Shown here piece after piece: positions 7,777-16,747 of a stretch of DNA of 64,000 bases (within the stretch, counting starts at the first letter, position 1; each line of letters starts with the position of its first letter). Source of the stretch: Paenirhizobium daejeonense (lineage in GTDB: Bacteria > Pseudomonadota > Alphaproteobacteria > Rhizobiales > Rhizobiaceae). Position numbers and translations under genes: made by a program. The stretch lies in assembly GCF_014280875.1 (NCBI RefSeq), contig NZ_JACLAL010000004.1, forward strand, positions 248,001-312,000, in the 5' to 3' direction. Under the pieces are notes generated by a model. The model was not told the DNA's origin and did no database searches. It worked only from the letters and a program-made list of their open reading frames with translations.

Positions 7777-8922
7777 TCAGTTCCATTCCTGCCGCACGTC
7801 TGCGTCTTCTTCTATATTGAGCCGCGTTTCCCGCAGCATCCTGAAAGTCTCTGTCGGCAGCAGGCGTGAAAGCGCCCAGACCGCCATGCCGCGCACCTCC
7901 GCCGCCTCGTCGTCCATGAGGGCAAAGCAGATGTCGGCGAATTCCGTGCTGCCGGAGTTGCCGGCAGCGATCAGGCAGTTGCGGATGAAGCGATTGCGGC
8001 CGATGCGTTTCACCGGCGAGCCGCTGAAGAAGGTGCGGAACGTGGCATCGTCCAGAGAGAGAAGGAAGCGCAGTTCCGGCTCCCGGAGATCTTCGCGCGA
8101 CTTCAGCTTCATCTCGCTGGCCTCTTGGGCGAACTTGTTCCACGGACAGGCGGCAAGGCAGTCGTCGCAGCCATAGATCCGGTTGCCGAAGGCCGGTCGC
8201 AATTCCTTCGCTATGACGCCCTTGTGCTCGATGGTGAGATAGGAAATACAAAGCCGTGCATCGATCTGGTAGGGCGCTGGAAAGGCATCGGTCGGGCAGG
8301 CTTCGAGGCAGGCGCGGCAGGAGCCGCAATGATCGATCTCCGGCGTGTCGATATCGAGTTCGGCGGTGGTGAACAGGCTGCCAAGAAAAAGCCAGGAGCC
8401 GAATTCACGGCTGACCAGGTTGGTGTGCTTGCCCTGCCAGCCGAGGCCGGCTGCCGCTGCAAGCGGCTTTTCCATCACGGGTGCTGTATCGACGAAGACC
8501 TTCACATCCGCGCCGGCGCGCGCGGCGAACCGTGTCGCGACCTCCTTTAGCCGGCCTTTCATCACGTCGTGATAATCGCGATTGCGCGCATAGACGGAGA
8601 TGGCGCCCCTGTCCGGTCTGACCTGCAGGTGGCGGGGATCTTCATCCGGCCCGTAGTTCAGGCCGAACATCACCACAGAACGAACCTCGTCCCACAGCAC
8701 GCGGGGATCGGCACGACGCGCCAGCGTTTCCTCCATCCAGGCCATGGTGCCATGCCGGCCCGCCGCGATGAAGGTGGCCAGCCGTTCCGGCGCTTCCGGT
8801 ATGGAATCAGGCAGGGCGATGCGACAGACGGAAAACCCTTGTGCTGCCGCCTCACTCTTCATGAATGCCGTCAGCCCGGCGCGTCGCCTGTCGTTCCGAT
8901 TGTCGGGTGCAGGCCCAGGCAT
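7777..8922 (-). CDS. queG: Epoxyqueuosine reductase QueG
   Basis: 381 aa (start ATG 8922, 11 nt after the GST stop). Catalyses the last step of queuosine synthesis, reducing epoxyqueuosine in tRNA with cobalamin and two [4Fe-4S] clusters. Both cluster motifs are present: CGSCRACLEACP and CDDCLAACPWN. The upstream part contains FVDTAPVMEKPLAAAAGLGWQGKHTN, characteristic of the family, and the C-terminus carries HEAT-like repeats (EVRGMAVWALSRL) used in tRNA binding. Length matches the usual 350-390 aa. Confidence 0.95.
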   Translation of the reverse strand: MPGPAPDNRNDRRRAGLTAFMKSEAAAQGFSVCRIALPDSIPEAPERLATFIAAGRHGTMAWMEETLARRADPRVLWDEVRSVVMFGLNYGPDEDPRHLQVRPDRGAISVYARNRDYHDVMKGRLKEVATRFAARAGADVKVFVDTAPVMEKPLAAAAGLGWQGKHTNLVSREFGSWLFLGSLFTTAELDIDTPEIDHCGSCRACLEACPTDAFPAPYQIDARLCISYLTIEHKGVIAKELRPAFGNRIYGCDDCLAACPWNKFAQEASEMKLKSREDLREPELRFLLSLDDATFRTFFSGSPVKRIGRNRFIRNCLIAAGNSGSTEFADICFALMDDEAAEVRGMAVWALSRLLPTETFRMLRETRLNIEEDADVRQEWN

Positions 8923-8933
8923 TGCCGGCCCCG

Positions 8934-9626
8934 TCAGAAATCGAGGTCCGCGTAATGCGAGACCGGGGTAAGACCGCGGATGCGCTCGGCCAGCATCGGC
9001 CGGAAGGAGGGGCGCGATTTCATGCGCTGATACCATTCCTTGGCGATGGGGAATTCCGACCATTCGATCTCGCCGAGATAGTCGAGCACCGAGATGGCCG
9101 ATGCCGCGGCAAGGTCGGCATAGCTCAGTCGGTCACCAGCGAGCCATGTGCGGGATCCCGCGAGCCAGCTCAGATACTTCATATGCTGGCGGATATTGGT
9201 ACGCGCGGTCCGCAGGATCTTGGAGTCGGGCGCACCGCCGCCGAGCCCGTTCGGGATCAGCAGTTTGTGGACCCGCTCGCGCACCAGCGGCTTGGTGACG
9301 TCGTGCTCCATCTTCTGCAGGAACCACTCCGTCAACCGGCGGATTTCCGCCCTCTGGAACGGGTCCTCGGCCAGCAGCCGGCGATCGCGCTTCAAGACGC
9401 CATGGGTCTCGTCGAGAAACTCGCTGATGACCGTCGGCCCACAGAGCGTGCGCATGTTGTCATCGACATAGACCGGCAGGGTGCCGGCCGGATTGAGCGA
9501 GAGAAACTCCCGCCGCTTTTCCCAGGTCTGTTCTTCCACCAGGTCCACCTGAAAGCCGTATTCGGCAAGTACCAGCCGGATGAACCGGGACGCGGTGGAC
9601 ATGGAATGGTGATACAACGTCGGCAT
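8934..9626 (-). CDS. Glutathione S-transferase family protein
   Basis: 230 aa with start at ATG 9626 (MPTLYHHSMSTASR), preceded by a weak GAG; an earlier in-frame start (9662) is possible. The N-terminal thioredoxin-like half has the typical glutathione-site sequence NPAGTLPVYVDD followed by the TVISEFLDE helix, and the helical C-terminal half contains LAGDRLSYADLAAAS. Cytosolic; the substrate is unknown. It lies immediately upstream of queG in the same direction and diverges from uppP. Confidence 0.85.
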   Translation of the reverse strand: MPTLYHHSMSTASRFIRLVLAEYGFQVDLVEEQTWEKRREFLSLNPAGTLPVYVDDNMRTLCGPTVISEFLDETHGVLKRDRRLLAEDPFQRAEIRRLTEWFLQKMEHDVTKPLVRERVHKLLIPNGLGGGAPDSKILRTARTNIRQHMKYLSWLAGSRTWLAGDRLSYADLAAASAISVLDYLGEIEWSEFPIAKEWYQRMKSRPSFRPMLAERIRGLTPVSHYADLDF

Positions 9627-9695
9627 TGTTACTCGAATTCTATGGGCTGTTGGTTCCGGCATGATGCGTATAGCGGCTGGTCATGACCACGGCTT

Positions 9696-9714
9696 CCAAG
9701 CTATATGAGCTTGG
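9696..9714. promoter_or_regulatory. Small palindrome between gst and uppP
   Basis: Arms CCAAGCT and AGCTTGG around ATATG in the divergent promoter region of the GST gene and uppP. It could be an operator or an RNA hairpin in the uppP leader. No matching regulator is known to me. Confidence 0.35.
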
Positions 9715-9767
9715 TTCGCGCAATACAAGCAAATCGCTTTCTTGTCCCTCCCCCTCAAGGAATCCCC

Positions 9768-10574
9768 ATGGAAGATCAATCCATTCTCAGCGCGCTTTTC
9801 CTCGGCCTGATCGAGGGCCTCACGGAGTTCATTCCCGTGTCGTCGACAGCGCATGTGTTGCTCGCAGGGCACTTTCTCGGCTTCAAATCGCCGGGCAATA
9901 CCTTTGCGGTGCTGATCCAGCTCGGAGCCATCCTCGCTATCCTGAGTGTCTATTTCCGCAAGCTGTTCCTCATTGCCATTGGCTTGCCGTCGGACCCCGC
10001 CAGCCGTCGTTTCGTTCTGTCGATCCTTGTTGCCTTCCTCCCGGCAGCGGTGATCGGCGCCCTTGCGCATGACTTCATCAAGACAGTGCTGTTCGAGACC
10101 CCGGCGCTGATGTGCGTCACTCTGATCCTTGGCGGCTTCGTGTTGCTGTGGGTCGACCGCCTGCATCTGACCCCCCGCTACAAGAACGCGCTAACCTATC
10201 CAATGCCGCTCGCCTTCAAGATCGGCCTCTGCCAGTGTGTGGCGATGATCCCCGGCGTCTCCCGCTCGGGCGCAACCATCGTCGGTTCGCTGTTGCTGGG
10301 TGCTGACAAGCGTTCGGCCGCGGAGTTCTCTTTCTTCCTGGCCATGCCCACCATGGTTGGCGCCTTCGCGCTCGATCTCTACAAGAACAGGGATGCGCTG
10401 AGCTTCGATGATACCGCGATCATCGCGATCGGCTTCATCGCGGCATTCGTCTCGGCTCTCGTGGTCGTGCGCGCGCTGCTGGATTTCGTTTCAAAGCGTG
10501 GCTATGCACCCTTCGCCTGGTGGCGTATCGCCATCGGGTCCATCGGCCTGGTGGCTCTGGCGCTCGGTTACTGA
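9768..10574 (+). CDS. uppP: Undecaprenyl-diphosphatase UppP (BacA)
   Basis: 268 aa from ATG 9768 with AAGGA 7 nt upstream; the frame is open from 9705, but the family start MEDQSI is clear. An integral inner-membrane protein that dephosphorylates undecaprenyl pyrophosphate to recycle the lipid carrier for peptidoglycan and LPS. Both signature loops are visible: [14 protein letters not shown] near the N-terminus and [10 protein letters not shown] in the second half. Overexpression of this family gives bacitracin resistance. Monocistronic: a strong terminator follows at 10599-10627. Confidence 0.96.
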   Translation: MEDQSILSALFLGLIEGLTEFIPVSSTAHVLLAGHFLGFKSPGNTFAVLIQLGAILAILSVYFRKLFLIAIGLPSDPASRRFVLSILVAFLPAAVIGALAHDFIKTVLFETPALMCVTLILGGFVLLWVDRLHLTPRYKNALTYPMPLAFKIGLCQCVAMIPGVSRSGATIVGSLLLGADKRSAAEFSFFLAMPTMVGAFALDLYKNRDALSFDDTAIIAIGFIAAFVSALVVVRALLDFVSKRGYAPFAWWRIAIGSIGLVALALGY

Positions 10575-10598
10575 CCGGGCGCGACATGCCGAAACGAC

Positions 10599-10627
10599 AA
10601 AAGGCCGGGCGAATGTCCGGCCTTTTT
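10599..10627 (+). terminator. Intrinsic terminator after uppP
   Basis: Stem AAAAGGCCGG / CCGGCCTTTT with a short loop and a T-run. It lies between uppP and the convergent small gene, so it can serve both strands. Confidence 0.9.
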
Positions 10628-10649
10628 CATATGCATGCTGGGAAGAAGC

Positions 10650-10808
10650 TTACTGGGTGACGGCGATGGCGCCGGTGCTGCAGGGATCGACGCCATAGGC
10701 GGGAGCGCAGTTGCCCTTACGGGCTGCGACAGTCGAAGGTGCCACGAAAGATCCGGCGAGGATCACCAGTGCCGCACACGCAAAAAACAGTGCGATAGAC
10801 TTACCCAT
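10650..10808 (-). CDS. Small secreted hypothetical protein (52 aa)
   Basis: 52-codon ORF with ATG at 10808, AGAGG 8 nt upstream, and TAA at 10650-10652. It opens MGKSIALFFACAALVILAG, a signal peptide, with likely cleavage near STVAA-R. The mature part is about 22 aa with two Cys (NCAPAYGVDPCS) that could form a disulfide. The clean ribosome-binding site, signal peptide and flanking terminator make it credible although short. I do not recognise a family; the function is unknown. Confidence 0.65.
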   Translation of the reverse strand: MGKSIALFFACAALVILAGSFVAPSTVAARKGNCAPAYGVDPCSTGAIAVTQ

Positions 10809-10932
10809 GAAGAGGCCTCTTGAGAATGATGCTGTGAATCGTCGCCGGCAGCAGCGCGAGGCGCGAACGGGTCGAGTGTTTACGCATTGCCGACACTCTC
10901 AGCAATAGAATATCTTGCTGAATTCCCCGTTA

Positions 10933-10955
10933 ACGCAGCTATTTCTCAGCTGCGT
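10933..10955. terminator. Hairpin downstream of the NDUFA9-like gene
   Basis: Inverted repeat ACGCAGCT / AGCTGCGT with a 7-nt loop between the NDUFA9-like stop (11000) and the small secreted gene. CTTTT follows on the plus strand; on the minus strand, where the gene lies, no T-run follows. Weak terminator candidate. Confidence 0.4.
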
Positions 10956-10999
10956 CTTTTGTGCAACGCTGGGACGACCGAAAATGCCTTCGGCTGCCC

Positions 11000-11992
11000 T
11001 CAGGCAGCCTTTCCGGCACCGTTGAACTGGCCATGGGGACGGTAGCGCACGAGGTAGGTTGGCAGGATCGAGGCGAGCGCCACGGGATTGATTCCCATGC
11101 CCTCGAGAGTGCGTCCCTCGGCCTTGGCGGCGTCGGAAACCACATTGTCCACCTTCAGGAGCTTGACCTGGTCGCTGGTGAGCGCCGGTTTGACGAATGG
11201 GATCGAGGACGAGATGGAGCCGATCAGCGAGGCGATGGCAAAGGGCATCGGGACGAACGGACGCTTGCGGTTGATGACCTCGAGGATCGTCTCGAGACAC
11301 TGGCGGAAGGTCAGTACCTCCTTGCCGCCGAGCTCATAGATCTTGCCACGGGCAAGCTTGCCATCCACCGACCGGGCGATTGCCTCGGCGACGTCCTCGA
11401 CATGAACAGGCTGGAACCGGGTCTTGCCGCCGCCGATGAGAGGCAGGAAGGGCAGGTTCTGGGCCATGCCGGCAAACTTGTTGAAGAAGCCGTCTTCCTG
11501 TCCGAAGATGATCGACGGACGCATGATGACGGCATCCGGCATGATTGAAAAGATCGCAGCTTCGGCCTTGCCCTTGGTGGACGCGTAAGTCGAGGACGAC
11601 TTGGCATCGGCACCGATGGCTGAAACATGGGTAAGCTTGGCTCCGGCGGCGCGTGCGGCCTCGGCAACGGCGCGGGCTCCGAAATCCTGTACAGCGTCGA
11701 AACTGTTGCGGCCACTTTCAAACAGGATGCCGACGCAGTTCACGACATGATCTGCGCCCTGCACGGCGGCATCGATGGATGCGCGGTAACGCAGGTTCGC
11801 CTGGCTGAACGAAATCTGTCCGACATTGCCGAGCGGCTGCAGATGAAAGGCGAGGTCCGGCCGGCGCACAGCGACCCGGATGCGGTAGCCGCGACGAGCC
11901 AGCGCCCTCACGACATGCCTCCCCACGAAGCCCGATCCCCCAAACACGGTGACGAGCGGCGGCAGGTTGGACAGGGTCATGATGGGCTCCAT
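11000..11992 (-). CDS. Complex I NDUFA9-like NAD(P)-binding protein (atypical SDR)
   Basis: 330 aa. The Rossmann motif VFGGSGFVGRHVVRALARRGY lies at about 15-35; HVSAIGADAKSSSTYASTKGKAE follows, where the YxxxK pattern is partly kept. It matches the 'complex I NDUFA9 subunit family' of alphaproteobacterial proteins related to the mitochondrial accessory subunit, which binds NADPH. Whether it really associates with complex I in bacteria is not shown by the sequence. The start could be ATG 11992 or 11980 (MTLSN). It follows the DUF1330 gene on the same strand. Confidence 0.8.
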   Translation of the reverse strand: MEPIMTLSNLPPLVTVFGGSGFVGRHVVRALARRGYRIRVAVRRPDLAFHLQPLGNVGQISFSQANLRYRASIDAAVQGADHVVNCVGILFESGRNSFDAVQDFGARAVAEAARAAGAKLTHVSAIGADAKSSSTYASTKGKAEAAIFSIMPDAVIMRPSIIFGQEDGFFNKFAGMAQNLPFLPLIGGGKTRFQPVHVEDVAEAIARSVDGKLARGKIYELGGKEVLTFRQCLETILEVINRKRPFVPMPFAIASLIGSISSSIPFVKPALTSDQVKLLKVDNVVSDAAKAEGRTLEGMGINPVALASILPTYLVRYRPHGQFNGAGKAA

Positions 11993-12093
11993 GAAAAGGC
12001 TGGTGCGGAATGCGCTTTGGTCTTTTCGTCTCTTAGCCGAATCCCTTTGTCAGCGAAAGAGCCATCCTCCGCCATTGCATGCTTCCGATGGTC

Positions 12094-12381
12094 TCATGCG
12101 CCTTCGACGACGACCATCTCCGCATCGGCCACTTCCTGCCGGATCTTGGCGGCGATCTGGTATTCAGGCGAGTTGTAGCAATCGACCGCAGCCTGATGGG
12201 ACGGAAACTCGATGACGACGTTGCGACCGCGCGCCTTGCCCTCGAGTTCCGTAAATGCACCGCCTCGCGCGAGGAACTTCGCGCCGTATTTCTCGAAGGC
12301 GGGTTTTGCGGCTGCCACATAATCCTTGTAGCGCTCGGGATCTCGGACATCGACACGGGCGATCCAGTAACCTTTGGGCAT
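12094..12381 (-). CDS. DUF1330 domain protein
   Basis: 95 aa, the usual size for DUF1330, a single dimeric alpha-beta barrel (ferredoxin-like) domain. It opens MPKGYWIARVDVRDPERYKDY and contains ARGGAFTELEG and NVVIEFPSHQAAVDCYNSPEYQ, the typical family core. No catalytic residues are established. It lies 78 bp downstream of pyrF and may share its transcript. Function unknown. Confidence 0.85.
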   Translation of the reverse strand: MPKGYWIARVDVRDPERYKDYVAAAKPAFEKYGAKFLARGGAFTELEGKARGRNVVIEFPSHQAAVDCYNSPEYQIAAKIRQEVADAEMVVVEGA

Positions 12382-12459
12382 GTTCTCTCTCCCTGCTTGC
12401 GCTTTCAGCGCGGATGACTTTGTGGACCTTCCCGGCTTTTGATTCCGCCAACTGCGCCC

Positions 12460-13155
12460 TCAGGCGAGCGCTGCGTCCATTTCGGCAAGGATTGCGCGGG
12501 CGGCTCCCTTCGGATCGGCAGCCTTCACGATTGGCCGGGCGACGACGAGGTGGCTGGAGCCCGCCTTCAGCGCATCGGCGGGCGTCATCACCCGCTTCTG
12601 GTCGCCCTTGTCGGCGCCGGCCGGCCGGATGCCGGGGGTTACAAGTGCCATGTCGGGACCGATGATCTTGCGTACGGCGGAGGCTTCTTCTGCAGAGCAG
12701 ACGATACCGCCCATGCCAGCCATGCGCGCCTGTTCGGCACGTTTGAGGACCAGCGTATGAGGGTCGTATTCGTAGCCGGCGTCGATCAGGTCCTGCTCGT
12801 CCATGGAGGTGAGCACGGTTACGCCGAGCAGGCAAAGGCCGGAGCCCCTGGCCGCTTCGACCGCCGCCCGCATCGCTTTCGGATAGGCGTGCAGCGTCAG
12901 CATGGACATGCCCATCTTCGCGATGTTCTCGACACCGGAGGCAACCGTGTTGTCGATATCGAGCAGCTTCATGTCGAGGAAGATCTTCTTGCCGCTGGCA
13001 GCAAGATCGCGGGCGAATTCGAGACCACCGGCGAAGGCGAGCTGATAGCCGATCTTGTAGAAGAGAATGTCGTCCGCCAGCTTGTCGACGATGGTTTCGG
13101 CTTCGCGCAGTGTCGGCACGTCCAGTCCGACGATCAGGCGTTCACGTGCGGTCAA
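12460..13155 (-). CDS. pyrF: Orotidine-5'-phosphate decarboxylase
   Basis: 231 aa. Start placed at TTG 13155 because GGAGGAG lies 7 nt upstream and the protein then begins (M)[13 protein letters not shown] as in rhizobial PyrF; the longer open frame to 13287 is antisense-like and unlike the family. The TIM-barrel signature [13 protein letters not shown] (catalytic D-x-K-x-x-D) is intact, as is VTPGIRP for phosphate binding. It converts OMP to UMP in pyrimidine synthesis. Its 5' end overlaps the histidine phosphatase gene by 14 nt, indicating translational coupling. Confidence 0.95.
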   Translation of the reverse strand: MTARERLIVGLDVPTLREAETIVDKLADDILFYKIGYQLAFAGGLEFARDLAASGKKIFLDMKLLDIDNTVASGVENIAKMGMSMLTLHAYPKAMRAAVEAARGSGLCLLGVTVLTSMDEQDLIDAGYEYDPHTLVLKRAEQARMAGMGGIVCSAEEASAVRKIIGPDMALVTPGIRPAGADKGDQKRVMTPADALKAGSSHLVVARPIVKAADPKGAARAILAEMDAALA

Positions 13156-13744
13156 CGGTCCACTCCTCCTGCCAGGTTTCCATGGGCGTCCAGTCGCATG
13201 TGATGCGCCGATCCGCAAGGGAGAACGCGAAAAGATTGCCGCCGCCACCAGGCTGGTCTTTGCCGCGCGCGATAGGAAGGCCGGCAAGATGGCATTTCAA
13301 CAGTGTTCCGACGCCGCCATGGCCGACAAAGGCAATCGGAGCGGCAGGATCATGACCGGCAAGCGCTGTCTCCACGGCATCGACGATCCGCCGTTGCGCA
13401 TCCGCCGCCTTTTCCCAGCCGTGGAAGCTTTCGGTCGGATGGGCGAAGAACCAGTCGGCCGCCTTCTCGAATTCCGGCGGTGGCAGGAAACCGGTGGCGG
13501 ACCGGTCGTTTTCATGCATGACATCGATGGTTTCGTAGCCGATGCCGGCGGCTTTCGCGAGGATCGCCGCCGTCTCCATGGCCTTGACCTCGGCGCTGGA
13601 GACGATGCGTTTCAATCGACTGACCCAGGAACGGGCAGCGGCAGTACGCGCTCTCTCGGTACCTATTTCCGACAATCCCCATTGGGGAACAGGCACCCCG
13701 GGATCGATCTTCACCTGCGGGTGCGTGATATAAAGTGCGAACAT
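13142..13744 (-). CDS. Histidine phosphatase family protein with altered RHG motif
   Basis: 200 aa. The overall fold markers of the phosphoglycerate-mutase-like superfamily are present: the second catalytic His in FVGHGGVGT (H142) and [11 protein letters not shown] in place of SSxxxRAxETA. The N-terminal phosphate pocket, normally RHG, reads THP at 7-9, so the nucleophilic His remains (H8) but the neighbouring Arg and Gly are lost. It may still act on phosphorylated substrates or be catalytically altered. It sits between pmtA and pyrF, with its stop overlapping pyrF. Confidence 0.8.
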   Translation of the reverse strand: MFALYITHPQVKIDPGVPVPQWGLSEIGTERARTAAARSWVSRLKRIVSSAEVKAMETAAILAKAAGIGYETIDVMHENDRSATGFLPPPEFEKAADWFFAHPTESFHGWEKAADAQRRIVDAVETALAGHDPAAPIAFVGHGGVGTLLKCHLAGLPIARGKDQPGGGGNLFAFSLADRRITCDWTPMETWQEEWTVDRT

Positions 13745-13750
13745 TGTCGA

Positions 13751-14347
13751 CTATGCCCGGCGATAGACCCAGAGCTGCGCCGGTGGAATGTTGCGGACGA
13801 TGAAGTCGTAGTGCTGGATATGGTAGCTGTGTGGACGGGCGATGATCGGTGAGACCGGGCCATAGGAGATCTGCATGACGGGCCGCCCCGCCGGGATCCG
13901 GTCGAGCAGGTCTTCGAGCATGCTGATGCGCGCTTCCATCGGGAAATTGAGAAGCGGAACCGCCGAGACGACGGAATCGAACTTCTGTTCCGACAACGCG
14001 CCGAGCGTCTTGCCGAGATTGAAGGCATCGCCATGAACGAAGCGGACCTTGGGGTAGGTCCGCGTCAGATGGTGATAGAAGTCTTCAGAATACTCGACGG
14101 AAACGATGTCCTCGGGCTTTACGCCCCGAGCGAGGATCGCCTTGGTGATGACGCCCGTACCCGGCCCGAGTTCCAGCACCGGCAAGCCGGAATGGGCGGT
14201 ATCGACGACGCTGGCCATGCGGCGTGCGGTGATCGACGAGGTGGGTGCGATGGCTCCGACCGTCTTCGGCCCCTGCATCATACCCTTGAAGAAACGGATT
14301 TCATCGTCGAATTTCTTTTCGAACCGCTCTTTCAAGCGCAATGCCAT
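13751..14347 (-). CDS. pmtA: Phosphatidylethanolamine N-methyltransferase, Sinorhizobium type
   Basis: 198 aa from ATG 14347 with GGAGG upstream; the open frame to 14422 adds a non-homologous stretch. Soluble SAM-dependent methyltransferase that adds three methyl groups to phosphatidylethanolamine to make phosphatidylcholine, the lipid needed for plant association in rhizobia and agrobacteria. The SAM-binding motif VLELGPGTGVITKAIL and the amphipathic N-terminus MALRLKERFEKKFDDEIRFF, which binds membrane, match the Sinorhizobium-type PmtA. It lies 120 bp downstream of dnaN, as I recall for Agrobacterium. Confidence 0.88.
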   Translation of the reverse strand: MALRLKERFEKKFDDEIRFFKGMMQGPKTVGAIAPTSSITARRMASVVDTAHSGLPVLELGPGTGVITKAILARGVKPEDIVSVEYSEDFYHHLTRTYPKVRFVHGDAFNLGKTLGALSEQKFDSVVSAVPLLNFPMEARISMLEDLLDRIPAGRPVMQISYGPVSPIIARPHSYHIQHYDFIVRNIPPAQLWVYRRA

Positions 14348-14467
14348 TGCCACGCCTCCATGCCATCCTCGTTGCGGCTCATCCGCATTGGCGAATGTCG
14401 GAGCAATATGTCGCAAAAACAAGGCGTATTGGCGCGGACGGAAAAAAATCCAAAGAAATAGTTACCG

Positions 14468-15586
14468 TCACACACGCATAGGCATCAGCACATAGAGCGC
14501 ATCATCACCTGCGGTGTCGCGAATGAGCGTGGGCGAGCCTGCATCGGCGAGCAGGAATATCGCATCGTCGCCGGAAAGCTGGGCGGTGATGTCCAGCAGG
14601 TACTTGGCGTTGAAACCGATTTCCATTGCATCATTCTCGTATCCTACGGCGACTTCTTCCGTAGCGCTGCCGGAATCGGGGTTATTGACTGTCAGCAGCA
14701 GCTGGCCATCGGAAAGGGCGAGCTTGACGGCGCGGCCGCGCTCCGAGGAAATCGTTGAGACGCGGTCGACGGCTTGGGCGAAGGTCTGGCAATCGACGCG
14801 CATTTCCTTGTCGTTTGCCGTCGGGATGACGCGCTGGTAGTCAGGAAAGGTGCCGTCGATCAGCTTCGAAGTCATGACGATCGATCCGATCGTCAGACGG
14901 ATCTTGGCGTCTGACACTTCGAGCGTGACGATAAGTTCCGGGTTGTCGACCAGCTTCTGCAGCTCGCCGACGGTCTTGCGCGGAATGATGATGCCCGGCA
15001 TGCCTTCCGAACCCGAGGGAGCCTCGACGTCGGCGCGGGCCAGCCGGTGGCCATCGGTTGCAACCGCGCGCAGCTTCAGCGCACCGCCGGCCTCTATGGT
15101 GTGGAGAAAAATGCCGTTCAGATAGTACCGCGTCTCTTCCGTCGAAATCGCGAACTGTGTCCGGTCGATCAGCATCTTCAGGTCGGTCGCCTTGAGCTTG
15201 AAGGCGTGGGTGAAGTTGCCGGCCGTGAGATCGGGGAAATCGGCTTCCGAAAGGCACTGGAGCGAGAACTTGGAGCGACCCGAAGCAACCGTCATCGACG
15301 CACCGTCCGGAGTGGTGGCAAGCAGAACTTCTGCGCCATCCGGCAGCTTGCGGACGATTTCATAGAGTAGATGCGCCGGAACCGTCGTCGCGCCGGCCTG
15401 TTCGACCATGGCCGGAGTTGCTTCGGTGATTTCCAGATCGAGGTCGGTCGCCTTCATGGCAAGGCTTGCACCTTCGGCGCGCAGCAGCACGTTCGACAGG
15501 ATCGGGATCGTGTTGCGACGTTCGACCACGCGATGCACATGGTTCAGCGATTTGAGAAGGTTGGACCGTTCAAGAGTAATACGCAT
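14468..15586 (-). CDS. dnaN: DNA polymerase III sliding clamp (beta subunit)
   Basis: 372 aa from ATG 15586, opening MRITLERSNLLKSLNHVHRVVERRNTIP as in alphaproteobacterial beta clamps; the much longer open frame upstream (to 16405) is antisense to rsmI and rejected. Three clamp domains fit the length. The C-terminus reads DDALYVLMPMRV, the typical conserved end that lines the hydrophobic cleft. It is separated from dnaA by about 31 kb, the usual alphaproteobacterial arrangement. Confidence 0.97.
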   Translation of the reverse strand: MRITLERSNLLKSLNHVHRVVERRNTIPILSNVLLRAEGASLAMKATDLDLEITEATPAMVEQAGATTVPAHLLYEIVRKLPDGAEVLLATTPDGASMTVASGRSKFSLQCLSEADFPDLTAGNFTHAFKLKATDLKMLIDRTQFAISTEETRYYLNGIFLHTIEAGGALKLRAVATDGHRLARADVEAPSGSEGMPGIIIPRKTVGELQKLVDNPELIVTLEVSDAKIRLTIGSIVMTSKLIDGTFPDYQRVIPTANDKEMRVDCQTFAQAVDRVSTISSERGRAVKLALSDGQLLLTVNNPDSGSATEEVAVGYENDAMEIGFNAKYLLDITAQLSGDDAIFLLADAGSPTLIRDTAGDDALYVLMPMRV

Positions 15587-15746
15587 GACGCTACCGCTTT
15601 CGACCTGTCGCGGCCTTGGGCGGGCCGCAATGCTCTTCCCGGCAGCAGGTTGCGGCCGGATGATGTGGACGGGCAAAATGGCAGCAATTGCGCATGGATT
15701 GCAAGAGGGACGGTGTCCACCTTGCGTCGATTCGATACGATCAACG

Positions 15747-15756
15747 TTAATCCACA
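15747..15756. promoter_or_regulatory. DnaA-box-like sequence in the dnaN/rsmI promoter region
   Basis: TTAATCCACA; its last nine bases differ from the consensus box TTATCCACA at one position. It lies in the 237-bp divergent region between dnaN and rsmI, with a GANTC site (15729-15733) nearby. A single box, so only suggestive. Confidence 0.35.
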
Positions 15757-15823
15757 GAGCAAAGGATTGCCTTGCCCCCTGGCGGAGGTGGAGTGATAAA
15801 GGGAGATCGATGTGCAGGCGTGA

Positions 15824-16747
15824 ATGGAAAGCAAAGTGACGGGCGACAGGAACGACGAAAACGGCGGCGAACGGACCTATCGGGTTAACGATACCCGTGT
15901 CGCGGCCCGGCCACTTCAGCCGGCGCTTTATCTGGTCGCGACCCCGATCGGCAATCTCGGCGATATCACGCTGAGGGCGCTGGAAACGCTGGCCGGTGCC
16001 GACGTTCTCGCCTGCGAGGATACCCGCGTCACCCGTGTGCTTCTCGACCGCTATGGCGTCCAGAACCGTCCCTTCGCCTATCACGAACACAATGCCACGG
16101 AGGCCGGGCCCCGGCTGATTGCGGCACTCGAAGCGGGCAAGTCTGTCGCGCTGGTTTCGGATGCGGGCACTCCGCTTGTCTCCGATCCTGGTTACCGCCT
16201 CGGGCAACTGGCGATCGAGGCCGGCCACCGCGTGGTGCCGATCCCCGGCGCTTCCGCCCCGCTCGCGGCGCTGGTCGGCTCCGGCCTGCCGAACGACGCC
16301 TTCCTGTTTGCGGGTTTCCTGCCCACCAAGGACAAGGCGCGGCGCGACAGACTGGCGGAACTGGCCGACGTGCCGGCGACCTTGATCTTCTTCGAGAGCC
16401 CGCATCGCATCGGCGATACGCTTGCCGCGGCTGCTGATGTGTTCGGTTCGGAGCGCCCGGCCTCCGTCTGCCGGGAGCTGACAAAGACCTTCGAGGAGTT
16501 CCGGCGTGGAACGCTCGGCGAGCTTGCCACTGCCTATGCCGACCAGACGGTAAAGGGCGAGGTGGTTCTGGTCGTCGGCCCGCCGCTGGAAAAGGCCGCA
16601 CCGGATGCGAGTGAGGTGGACGGCCTCCTTCTCGAACTCGCGAGCAATCTGCCGACCGCAAAGGCTGCGACCGAGGCATCGAAGATCACCGGCCTTCCCC
16701 GCAAGGAACTCTATCAGCGCCTGCTCGATCTCAAGGGCGCTGCATGA
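15824..16747 (+). CDS. rsmI: 16S rRNA (cytidine-1402-2'-O)-methyltransferase
   Basis: 307 aa. The SAM-binding tetrapyrrole-methylase fold is clear: LYLVATPIGNLGDITLRALETL, CEDTRVTR, LVSDAGTPLVSDPGYRL, PIPGASAPLAALVGSGLP, FFESPHRI and CRELTKTFEEF, each a family block. It methylates the ribose of C1402 in the decoding centre. The first 30 or so residues are not conserved, so the true start could be later than 15824. The stop overlaps yraN by ATGA, giving an rsmI-yraN operon. Confidence 0.95.
   Translation: MESKVTGDRNDENGGERTYRVNDTRVAARPLQPALYLVATPIGNLGDITLRALETLAGADVLACEDTRVTRVLLDRYGVQNRPFAYHEHNATEAGPRLIAALEAGKSVALVSDAGTPLVSDPGYRLGQLAIEAGHRVVPIPGASAPLAALVGSGLPNDAFLFAGFLPTKDKARRDRLAELADVPATLIFFESPHRIGDTLAAAADVFGSERPASVCRELTKTFEEFRRGTLGELATAYADQTVKGEVVLVVGPPLEKAAPDASEVDGLLLELASNLPTAKAATEASKITGLPRKELYQRLLDLKGAA

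Noticed and set aside
15587..16405. 273-residue N-terminal extension of dnaN
   Set aside because: The extension is antisense to rsmI, and the conserved clamp start MRITLERS is at 15586.
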